Origin: Discostella pseudostelligera
Lineage: Eukaryota; Bacillariophyta; Thalassiosirophyceae; Thalassiosirales; Thalassiosiraceae
Length of the DNA: 27,348 nt
Direction: 5' to 3'
Assembly: GCA_036940085.1 (NCBI GenBank)
Contig: JALLBK010000480.1
Span: 1-27,348 of the forward strand
The position numbers and the translations under genes are program-made. Position 1 is the first letter of the stretch; every line of letters starts with the position of its first letter. The notes beneath the pieces are model-generated. The model did no database searches and was not told where the DNA came from. It saw only the letters and a list, made by a program, of their open reading frames with translations. Shown one piece after another: positions 9,829-18,156 of the stretch.

Positions 9829-12612
9829 ATGTCGAGCCCTGCCAGTCATCATCGTCACCAGCATTCTCGTCCTGCAAAGGTACACTCGCCTTCCACCTCA
9901 TCTGGCGTTGACAAGCGCCGCAAGTTGATGCACCATCCTGCAGTATTTGGTAGTGGCGGCGGCGGCAGTCCTCCCAACGGCGCAGCATACCCCCAACATC
10001 AAGGATACTACATGTTTGCTCCAGACGCAGGCAGCGAAGGTGGTGGTATTCCCGAAGAAGGTCCTGGTGCTGCTGGTCCTCCACCACTGCCACTACCTCC
10101 ATCGCATGGGTATGGATACGCACCACCCATCCATCAGCATCCTGGATCTGCTGCAGCTGGTCATCATCATCCTCCTCCACCACCTCATGATCCCTACTAC
10201 ATCAATCGAACGGGTAGTGCTGCTGGTGGTCCTCCTCCGGGAGAAGGTTATTATCTTGGCCCCCCTCCACCACCTCCTCATTCCGGAGGTAAAGGAGCTC
10301 CCTATGGTGCACCTCCTCCCAGCATGATTCACCCACTTTCTGGAGAACATAATGGCCGCAACAAGATCCATCAGCCTCGTGGACACAACAACAACCTTCC
10401 ACTGAGACTCAGCCCGCACCAGTACAATAATGGAGGTGGTAGCGGCGAAGAAGATTACGAGAATAGTTCCGCAAGCAAGTCGCCACCGAAGGTACTATTG
10501 CACCAGCTTCCTGGAACTTCGCCCGGAGCAACCAACAATGGCGACGAGAATAATGGTAGTGAGACAACTCCCACGAGCGTGATGGCGAATGATGATACGC
10601 TCGACACGCGTAGCCCTGAAGGTTCACGAAACTTGAACCCATTGGAGGAGAGGGTTCAAGGGATCACTGACAACCACTCAGACGAACAGCGGCATCATCA
10701 GCAGCAGCAGCAGCAGCAACAAGCGATAACGCGATCATCTTCTGGTACTGCTATCACGTCTTCTACTCCAGGCAAAGGAGGTGGGCAGGTCCCACACGTT
10801 GCTCACAACCCCACCGGCGCACCATCCAGCATGGTTAAGATGCCACCATACCATGGAATGCATCCTCCACCACTTCCACCACCGGGCATGGCACCCTATC
10901 ATGGTCCACCTTCCCATCAAGGCATGTATCATCAGTATCCTCATAACCGTCATCATCTCCATCCATACATGTCACCGACAATTGTGCCACAGAGTTCACA
11001 TCATCATCATGGAGGAGCATTTCCATCGCACACACATCAACCTCATCCTCCGCATCATCCTGCCGCTCATCATCCTGGTGTGCCGCAATTCCTCCCGCAA
11101 TTCCACATGAGTCCGCAGCATCATCGAAATGCACTACCGAGGGGAAGTGGGGACAGCAACATGACACCTGGTCAAATGTCACCCAGAGGTAGAGGCAGTG
11201 ACAGGATGATGATGGTGCCCCCTCCACATCCACCAGCAATGTTGGGAGGGCCTTTGCCTCCATCATCATCGCCATCATCGACCACCACCCGAGTGATAAA
11301 TTCCAATGGAGAAACAATATGGACGTGTGAGTATTGCAACCTCAAGTTCAACACCTGGGAGGATTGTGCAGCACACGAGGAGGGTGATTGTCCTGCCGCG
11401 GCATATCACCACCACAACCGTCACCACCATCAGCCACGTCCGCATCTGCAGGGGTATGGACCCCCACCTCTGGGACAGTATCCTATGCATGGCATGCACA
11501 GTGGTATGATGCATCCCGGTCATGACAACGTGCTTAGTGGCAATGAGCATATCCAGCCGTACAGCGATGTGGGACGCAACGCTCACAATCGATCGTTGAA
11601 GGGACGAAAAATGGCACTCTCTGCATTTCCAAACAATGGACATCTCTTCGTGGATCAAAATGTCGAATATGCCGTGAACACCGATCGAGTAACCTACCTC
11701 TTCTCAACGTCCTCCGATGTCGACTCACTGAGTGATCGACAGTGCTACGTCCGTACGCACTTTGTGGAGATCTTCGTTGCCACTGCTGCCGATGTGGGGG
11801 CACGGCACTCACGGGGAGCGCAGATGCTCAATCTTGGCCAGATTGGCCTTCGTTGTGCCTACTGTGTGAAGCTCCGACAGCGCGATAGGGCCGAACGTGC
11901 AATATGCTACCCCTCCAGCATTAGCAGGATCTACCAAACTGTTGCCGATATGCAACGATTTCACTTCGAATCTTGTGTCGCCATCCCACCCAAGGTGCTG
12001 CATGCGTACCGAAGCTTGAAAACGACACGACCACGAGGAGTGGGCAGTCCACAGAGTTACTGGGATCAGTCCGCGCGTGATATTGGGTTGGTGGACTCCA
12101 AGTATGGTATTCAAGTGGCCGATGAAGACGTTAAGTTTGAGATGCAAAGGAAGAGTGTTGTGACGGGAATGCTGGCGATTATGGATGGACCTAATGATGC
12201 GAGTCGAGATGCACTAATCATGCAAGATATGCTTGCTCGTCAGGAGGATGCAAGCGAAGAAGAGGGAAAGCAATATGAAGTGTCTTCGTTTCAGCCACAC
12301 CAAGATCCTCAAGCTATGCAAGCGCATGAGGCTACCATCCAAGCAGCGGTAGTGTCTTCTCCTGGATCGGATACTGGTTCCAAGGCAGAAGACGAGGACG
12401 GCAATTTTGGAGTCACTCCAAGCACACCTAAAACGGCAAAGGACGTGGAGGCTGAAGAGGATGCCAACATTTTGCTAATGCTCAAGAAGACTCCAGAGAG
12501 TCCGCCGAGAGTTGATAGTTTAGAAGGTAGTAATAGCAGTGGTTCGATTGAATATGCTACGAACGACGGTATCAACCCAACCGTGAATGTTGATGGTTTC
12601 GTTGCTGTGTAA
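9829..12612 (+). CDS. Large Pro/His-rich protein with C2HC finger and a conserved-looking C-terminal zinc-binding domain
   Basis: A single-exon 927-residue protein of unknown function, starting at an ATG in good context (ACCATGTCG). Residues 1-490 are Pro, His, Gly and Ser rich, with a Gln run and many His runs that look disordered. A finger follows at C500-x2-C503-x12-H516-x4-C521. From about 588 (RSLKGRKMALSAFP) to about 760 is an ordered domain with LGQIGLRCAYC (C676 and C679), YPSSISRIYQTVADM and HFESC (H712, C716), then AIPP. The Cys and His spacing suggests a second zinc site. I know this GQ-G-CxYC, PSS-IYQ, H-x3-C pattern from unnamed proteins of diatoms and relatives but cannot attach a family name. 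The C-terminus is acidic and Ser-rich. A nuclear or regulatory role is plausible from the composition, but unproven. It converges on BCD1 with only 104 bases between stop codons. Confidence 0.85.
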   Translation: MSSPASHHRHQHSRPAKVHSPSTSSGVDKRRKLMHHPAVFGSGGGGSPPNGAAYPQHQGYYMFAPDAGSEGGGIPEEGPGAAGPPPLPLPPSHGYGYAPPIHQHPGSAAAGHHHPPPPPHDPYYINRTGSAAGGPPPGEGYYLGPPPPPPHSGGKGAPYGAPPPSMIHPLSGEHNGRNKIHQPRGHNNNLPLRLSPHQYNNGGGSGEEDYENSSASKSPPKVLLHQLPGTSPGATNNGDENNGSETTPTSVMANDDTLDTRSPEGSRNLNPLEERVQGITDNHSDEQRHHQQQQQQQQAITRSSSGTAITSSTPGKGGGQVPHVAHNPTGAPSSMVKMPPYHGMHPPPLPPPGMAPYHGPPSHQGMYHQYPHNRHHLHPYMSPTIVPQSSHHHHGGAFPSHTHQPHPPHHPAAHHPGVPQFLPQFHMSPQHHRNALPRGSGDSNMTPGQMSPRGRGSDRMMMVPPPHPPAMLGGPLPPSSSPSSTTTRVINSNGETIWTCEYCNLKFNTWEDCAAHEEGDCPAAAYHHHNRHHHQPRPHLQGYGPPPLGQYPMHGMHSGMMHPGHDNVLSGNEHIQPYSDVGRNAHNRSLKGRKMALSAFPNNGHLFVDQNVEYAVNTDRVTYLFSTSSDVDSLSDRQCYVRTHFVEIFVATAADVGARHSRGAQMLNLGQIGLRCAYCVKLRQRDRAERAICYPSSISRIYQTVADMQRFHFESCVAIPPKVLHAYRSLKTTRPRGVGSPQSYWDQSARDIGLVDSKYGIQVADEDVKFEMQRKSVVTGMLAIMDGPNDASRDALIMQDMLARQEDASEEEGKQYEVSSFQPHQDPQAMQAHEATIQAAVVSSPGSDTGSKAEDEDGNFGVTPSTPKTAKDVEAEEDANILLMLKKTPESPPRVDSLEGSNSSGSIEYATNDGINPTVNVDGFVAV

Positions 12613-12716
12613 AGATATCTATTGTAGAGCAACAGTGAGGCCATTACAATCTGCGAGGTGAACACACGTTTCACCTGAATTTTATTCCATGTAATCAATA
12701 ATACATCTATAGTTAT

Positions 12717-13895
12717 TTAAGAAAAGTCGTCAATAAAAAGTGGAAAGCGTTCCTTATCTGACTCCAGAACCACATCGATTGTTGGGAATTCAATAATTGT
12801 CTTTCCCTCCAGAGCCTCTGCTAATGAAGAATTCGGATCGAGCTTGAAATATTTAGGAGCGGCAGACGAGCATGGTATGCGTTTCATTAACAGTGATAGT
12901 GAATCCCTTGGTGTATTCACAAATGCTCGCAGTCGTGACCGTGTTGCAGAATTACCGGGATGGACGTCTAAGTGCTTTCCTAGCTCGTTGGATAATGTGC
13001 ATTGTTCGGATAATTCACTCTCTATCATGACATGTTTTGGAATAGTCACCTTACCGGATGGGCAGGATGGTATACTTTCACCACCCTCCTCATTGATATC
13101 GCATTTCGGCAAATGAAAGACCAGCTCAATTCTCCATGCTATTGTTCCTTTCTTCTTGTTGAACTTTGTTGTGTTGGAAGTACGCCTCATCATCCCACAT
13201 GGCATTCGAAGTAAATTCACACCTTTCACTTCTGCCTGCCGAACAAGTGGGTCGACTTTCTCCCCATTGTTTTGTGGCGCCAATGGCTTTGTTGTAGCTG
13301 GCTTCTTGTTGGCTGATAATAATTCAGTGATTATTCCCTCTTCTGGACCAGCATTTTGTTCCAGTTGCATACATTTGTTATCATCGACACCATGCGCTAG
13401 GACTGCCACGACACTCCTTCCCTCCTTCGCTCTCAACAGTGGATGAGTGTGAGGTTTGGTAGATATTGACTCCAAGTCAACTCTGTTAGAAATGCCAGGA
13501 CCTCTTGCACGCTTTGCCGTGGTACTCGCACATCTCGACGCATCCGGTGATGATGATGTATCAGCAGCAACAATTCCATGATAAAGACGCTTTGAACGAT
13601 CTGACACCTTCAGCACATCTTCCAAAAAATGGTAATCCGATGATAGCTGCGAATCAGTGAAACCCTTTAATGAACAGAATTGCGTTCGATCGCGCTTCCC
13701 ATTGCAAATTAGTTCGTTCTTGCTGTTAGTGTTATTATTGGACGAGGAAATCACTTTGACTTTGTGAGCACGGCAACACTCAAGTGAGCATGTCACACAG
13801 GCACACCGCGGGCAGCGGTAGATTGCAATATTGATGTGGCAAATGGCACATCGAGGGAGACTTCCTACGTTTGAACCATCGCCATCGGTGGACAT
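12717..13895 (-). CDS. BCD1: Box C/D snoRNP assembly factor BCD1 (HIT zinc finger)
   Basis: A 392-residue protein read from the ATG at 13895; the frame extends four codons further but only to TTG. BCD1 (ZNHIT6 in animals) is a nuclear factor needed to assemble and stabilise box C/D small nucleolar RNPs. The N-terminal HIT finger shows C16-x2-C19, C28-x2-C31, C36-x3-C40 and H44, with the last Cys (about 64) displaced by a Ser/Asn insertion. It is followed by the BCD1 signature NGKRDRTQF and the LSSDYHFLEDV helix. The C-terminal half has the second BCD1 block: RMPCGMMRRTSNTTKF, then IAWRIELVFHLP. The middle is low complexity. The last 60 residues (about 330-392) keep the FVNTPRDSLSLLMKR and PKYFKLDPNSSL pattern of the family tail. 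Confidence 0.9.
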   Translation of the reverse strand: MSTDGDGSNVGSLPRCAICHINIAIYRCPRCACVTCSLECCRAHKVKVISSSNNNTNSKNELICNGKRDRTQFCSLKGFTDSQLSSDYHFLEDVLKVSDRSKRLYHGIVAADTSSSPDASRCASTTAKRARGPGISNRVDLESISTKPHTHPLLRAKEGRSVVAVLAHGVDDNKCMQLEQNAGPEEGIITELLSANKKPATTKPLAPQNNGEKVDPLVRQAEVKGVNLLRMPCGMMRRTSNTTKFNKKKGTIAWRIELVFHLPKCDINEEGGESIPSCPSGKVTIPKHVMIESELSEQCTLSNELGKHLDVHPGNSATRSRLRAFVNTPRDSLSLLMKRIPCSSAAPKYFKLDPNSSLAEALEGKTIIEFPTIDVVLESDKERFPLFIDDFS

Positions 13896-14278
13896 TGCAT
13901 CGACCAATTCAAGAAGGTAAGTGGAAGTGTTGCTGGAGGTAGCGGCGGCCGTATTAGAGATGGTCGGTATCGGTAGTGGCAGGCATGCAGCTGTGCAGCT
14001 GCTACCTGCTGCTGTGTGTTGTGTGTGGCTGTGGCCTGTATGTGGCGTGGCAGCACGAGAGAAACTCGATAAAAATGCTCAATCCGTCTGTCATTGCCTT
14101 CTTCTGCGAAACCTCTCGTTCGACACAAATATCTAGTCACTAAATTCTAAACTCTTGTACTGACTCACATATGATTTTCGGATGGATGCAGTTCTTGGCT
14201 GCGACGCATGGAAGGAACCGGGTAGACGGTAGTCGGTAGGCGGTAGGTGTCTATTTCCTTTCCAAGCTTAGTTTATCT
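13896..14278. promoter_or_regulatory. BCD1 upstream region and PP2C 3' flank
   Basis: These 383 bases lie between the BCD1 start and the PP2C stop, both genes running on the minus strand. CGGTAG is repeated three times around 14225-14247. No E2F-like word was seen here, in contrast to several other gaps. Open frames in it are short and unlike proteins. Confidence 0.4.
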
Positions 14279-15622
14279 CTAATCACTATTCTTTATCCAC
14301 AGAATCAACACTGTAACATTATCCGCCGTTCCTCGTCTCAATGCCTCTTCGGCTACATATTTTGCAATATCATGTCGTAGCTCCTGTCTCCGTCCCGGTT
14401 GTGTAGTCTTATCCATCAGATCGTGAATGTATGTCACAACATCTTGACTTGACATGACATCGTACAACCCATCGGTGGCAAGTACCAAGAAAGAATCATG
14501 TTTTTCATCGATGAGGTAGTGCGTGATATCTACGGAATTGGTTACCCACGGTCTCTCGGAGCGATCACCGATGGAGCGTGAGAGTGCGAGATTGCCATTG
14601 ATTCGATACACACCAGAATGCTCTATCGGATGTCCTTGTATATCTACTTCTCCACACCAGTCGACGGTACCACCTAACGATTCGATGCGATTTCGCTCCA
14701 TGACATCGTTTGGCTTATGATCTTTCGTCAAATCAATGGCTACTCTACCCCGGCTGAGTATCGCACGTGAGTCACCAACATTGGCAGCCACAATGGACCT
14801 GGTTGTGGCTCCATCATTGTTACTATTTTCATGTATGACAACTGCCAGAGCCGTGCTTCCTTGAAAACTCCAATGACTAATGCTCCCAACTTCATTGTCC
14901 ACTTTGTCGAAGGCTGTCACAAGGGCCGAGGCTACCATTGAAGACTGAACACTGCGCCCATGTTGTTGTACCATCGTCGATTCCTCCATTCCAATTATAT
15001 TTTCATCATTATTTTGATGTGTGATATCAGTAGCAGGTGTAGCAGCACTACTTGCCAACGACTTTGATGACGAAGATCGTGGTAATGCCGCCTGAAAATT
15101 GGCATACAAATTCTGTCGTAAATATTTGCTAACCGATCCCCCGCCATGACCATCAAATACTGCCGCAAATCTTCCATTTTGTTCCACGAAATATTCGTCT
15201 TCCATGTACTGTCGTTCTCCCTGTGTGGAGTATGCGGAGTATGACAAGTGTTGTCCTCCCGTTAGTGGCGGTAGTATTGTATTAGCGGTGGTGGTGGTGG
15301 TGGTTGCATTGGTATTTTTTGTTGCATAGCCCTCCTCTTTATATTCTAGACCAGCGCTCAAATCTTCCGACTGAGTTCCATGATTCGAGTACGAGCTGCT
15401 GCTGCCATCACCACCGCCACGTGGGTACAACAATCCTCGATGATGGTGTCGTCGCCGCCGCCGCCGTCGTCGTCCGAAAATTATTGTGCTCCCATCGCCA
15501 TGCTGCCATCGCCGCCGAAAGATAGTCGTCGGCCAGGAACTCGATGAATGAGCGTGTGTTTGAAGAACTGAATCAAACAGTGCTACAAGGAGAATGGTCA
15601 GGGTAGTGTGCGACGAGACCAT
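14279..15622 (-). CDS. PP2C-family (PPM) protein phosphatase with signal peptide
   Basis: A single-exon 447-residue protein starting at an ATG at 15622. PPM phosphatases are Mn/Mg-dependent serine/threonine phosphatases that mostly switch off stress and growth kinases. The catalytic domain runs from about 126 to the C-terminus, with RQYMEDEYF (MED at 140-142), VFDGHGG (DGHGG 157-161), GSTALAVV, NVGDSRAILSRG, the DHKPND block, NLALSRSIGD, LATDGLYDVM and GTADNVTVLIL, so all metal-binding aspartates are present. The N-terminus is a classic signal peptide (hydrophobic 7-20, then THAHS). A Gly/Ser region follows with a run of eight Arg and three His at 51-61. This suggests entry to the secretory pathway or a membrane-bounded compartment; no Phe follows the predicted cleavage, so plastid targeting is not supported. 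It is divergent from the GST-fold gene. Confidence 0.94.
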   Translation of the reverse strand: MVSSHTTLTILLVALFDSVLQTHAHSSSSWPTTIFRRRWQHGDGSTIIFGRRRRRRRRHHHRGLLYPRGGGDGSSSSYSNHGTQSEDLSAGLEYKEEGYATKNTNATTTTTTANTILPPLTGGQHLSYSAYSTQGERQYMEDEYFVEQNGRFAAVFDGHGGGSVSKYLRQNLYANFQAALPRSSSSKSLASSAATPATDITHQNNDENIIGMEESTMVQQHGRSVQSSMVASALVTAFDKVDNEVGSISHWSFQGSTALAVVIHENSNNDGATTRSIVAANVGDSRAILSRGRVAIDLTKDHKPNDVMERNRIESLGGTVDWCGEVDIQGHPIEHSGVYRINGNLALSRSIGDRSERPWVTNSVDITHYLIDEKHDSFLVLATDGLYDVMSSQDVVTYIHDLMDKTTQPGRRQELRHDIAKYVAEEALRRGTADNVTVLILWIKNSD

Positions 15623-16076
15623 GATATGATGTTCGTGCCGTCGACGGAAGTGGTGGTGGTGGTGATGTGATGGTAGTTAGTGGCCGCTTGCGTGCCGTGC
15701 CGCTGCGCTTGTGCCGGTGGCCGCCCGCCGGCTGCTGCGGCGGTCACTTCTCAAAAAAAAAAACAATGACCATGACGTCGGATTCGGTCGGAATTTCCAG
15801 TAGCGTTTTGGCAGGCACAGACGCATCGAAAGACAAATCCATATTCGCGCCAAAAAATTAAGCTCTGGAGTTTACACGTGGCAGGAAATTTTGGCGGGAA
15901 GAAAGCTGTGGCGAACATTGCGCGGCATAATTTTGGCGGGACCTAGAAGGAGTAGCCGATGCACCGCACCAATGCACCTAGATAATATTATGGTATCTAG
16001 AGGACCTTCTACCCTCTTTTACCTGACCGTCTCATCCGTCATCCACCATCCATACCACACTCAGAGTAGGCACGGT
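15623..16076. promoter_or_regulatory. Divergent promoter of PP2C and GST-fold genes with three E2F-like sites and a G-box
   Basis: Within 98 bases are TTCGCGCCAAAA (15844-15855; complement TTTTGGCGCGAA), TTTTGGCGGGAA (15889-15900) and TTTTGGCGGGA (15931-15941). All three are full matches to the E2F/DP consensus. A perfect G-box, CACGTG, sits at 15875-15880 between the first two. An A-run lies near 15752-15763. An in-frame TTG-started extension of the GST-fold gene runs through the sites but lacks a likely start codon. This is the strongest E2F-like cluster in the window. Confidence 0.6.
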
Positions 16077-17623
16077 ATGATGTCTCCAACTCCAAGTTGG
16101 CAAGCTCATTATTCGCTTGCCACCATAATCCTCGCCTTCTCCTCCTCCACGCGTTGTTGGCTATCATTCGCATTCACACCGTCGCCGCCTCCATCCTGGG
16201 AACAGCTTCGAGCGACACTTCCCGATCTTTTCAATAAACCTCCTCCACCCGTCCACTATGATCGATTGCCAGACGATTACCACCTCGATAATAACAACGC
16301 ACTGCTGCCCATACTCTATCGCGACAAGGAATGCATATGTGCTGCATCCGAAACTGTCTGGCTTGCACTGGAATGTAAGAACATAAATTACACTACCGTA
16401 TTGGTTACAATTGGCGACGATAAGAACGATACATCCCGTAAACCCATACCTCGCATCGTTTGGCCAGATGGTAACGAGAAGGATGACGACGACGATAGCG
16501 CCGGTACCGGCGGTGATGCAATCCAACTACTCGAACAAATCCAAAATCGCTATCCCAACAATCCACCAAACTTTTACCCCAAATCCTTATCCGCGGCGGT
16601 AGATGTCGTTCGATGCAACATTCTACGATTGCCTGGTGTTATGCCTCGATATTCAGATCCAGAATTCATGTCATTGGCTCCCTACATCTTTAAAGAAGAT
16701 GGTTCGTTAGTACAACAATCGAGTCATTGTGTTACCCTGGAAGAAATTGAGGAGATGCAAGAGGAGTACTACCTTGGGAAGTTCTTGTGTGGGAGAGAAT
16801 TGACTGCTGCGGATATGGGTAAGTTGTTGTTGTGTTGATCACGCTCCATTCTACTGTTGAGAAAGATAGTTCACTGCATTTTGATCTGATTTCTACTTTC
16901 CATTGCACTCCGAATTCGAATGCAATATATCATGCTTTAGTTTGGGCACCGTATCTCGAACGATACGCCATTCAATTACCTCTGATATTTCCCAATGCAA
17001 AGAGATGCAACCCACGAACATCATACGAAGAAGTCAATGCATGGTATACAGCAATGGAAACGCAAGTACCGGCATATGTAAGTCGTGTACAGGGAGATGC
17101 TCGTCACTGGAGGAAATGTTTGGAACATGTTCTTCCAATGCACAATGCACGTGCGGCTAGTGATGATGAACGGGTTATGAGTTTGCCACCCATGCCGAAG
17201 AGATTTGGATGGTGGATGACAAAGAATGTGTCGAGAGAAAGAGGGGAGAAATTATGGAAGGAATATGCCACGGAATCACGACCTTGGTTGGCGGATACTC
17301 CTGGACGAGAGGTGGCATTGTATTTCATTCGAAATTGTGAGGAAATTGTATCAGCAGCAGCGTTGCCGTCGTCGGGGATGGATCTTCAACAGAGCGACGT
17401 TGATGAAGCATTGCGTGAGATTGTTCAAATATTATTGGATTGGAAAATGAATGATTCCAAATTGAGTGAGAGCAGTGGAGATGACGATGAGCCACAAATA
17501 CTACTATCGGACAATGCTAGGAGGTTAGCTCGATATACATGTGAAAGAATCGAAGTACCTCGAGATATGGGTATGATTCCAGTACTGTCGCTTGGGGAGT
17601 TGATTCAATCTTTTACCCAGTAA
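16077..17623 (+). CDS. Glutathione S-transferase-fold protein, plastid-targeted
   Basis: Two exons, 16077-16818 and 16941-17623, give 474 residues. The 122-bp phase-1 intron (GTAAGT...TTTAG) joins ELTAADM to VWAPYLERYA, restoring the helix where GST C-domains carry their conserved AD pair. The first of two adjacent ATGs (16077, 16080) begins a signal peptide with a hydrophobic core at about 14-21. The sequence LSFAFTPS (29-36) then resembles the ASAFAP cleavage and plastid-entry motif (A32/F33). The thioredoxin-like N domain includes PILYRDKECICAASE (Cys at 86 and 88) and VWLALECKNINY, with an acidic insertion (DDDDDS) inside. The C domain has LCGRELTAADM and the long helical part. A Cys near the N domain's active position recalls omega- or lambda-type GSTs that reduce or deglutathionylate, but the class is not certain. 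The C-terminal 150 residues have no recognised motif. Confidence 0.85.
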
Positions 17624-18156
17624 ATGAAAAGTAGACGCGCTAACACAGATATTGTCTTACAACCAATCATAAATTGTGGATTATGATGAATGTGGTATGA
17701 ATGACATTTGTTATTAGTCGATTAGTTCGATTTCCCACCTAAAGCCACTCGCCTCGACATTCTTTTTATATGATATCCACCAATGATCCAGACTAAATAA
17801 TACTCAACCCATTATTTAGCCAAATCCAAACTCGAGCATTCAGGATGTGAGATGTTGTGAGGCACAGGAATTGACCTTCCAGAAAAACATCGCTAAAAGG
17901 GCTGTTGTCGTTAGCACAGCCCAATGCTGCCCCATGGAACAGCCCCTGCACCGCACCAACACAAGGCATGAAGTAGTTGTGAAAACATGAATCTTCTATG
18001 CTATCGTATTGTATCTAGATATCAATTCTATTCTCAATCGATGCTCTTCCAGATCATTGTCAATCGCTATCAGCCCCTATCCAACTCACCAAAACGTACT
18101 ACATATCAAAAAGGAGATCTCACCTTCCCAACTCGGCATAGGGAGAGGCGGAAGCA
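17624..18156. other. Intergenic region with a short AT-rich hairpin
   Basis: These 533 bases lie between the GST-fold gene and Has1-like B, both on the plus strand. A perfect 9-bp inverted repeat, CTAAATAAT at 17793-17801 and ATTATTTAG at 17811-17819, encloses a 9-base loop. No E2F-like words and no credible coding frame were seen. Confidence 0.5.

Noticed and set aside
15891..16076. N-terminal extension of the GST-fold protein
   Set aside because: The frame opens at a TTG within an E2F-like site. The ATG at 16077 puts a signal peptide and an ASAFAP-like site exactly at the N-terminus, which fits far better. An earlier in-frame ATG near 15970 would bury the signal peptide.
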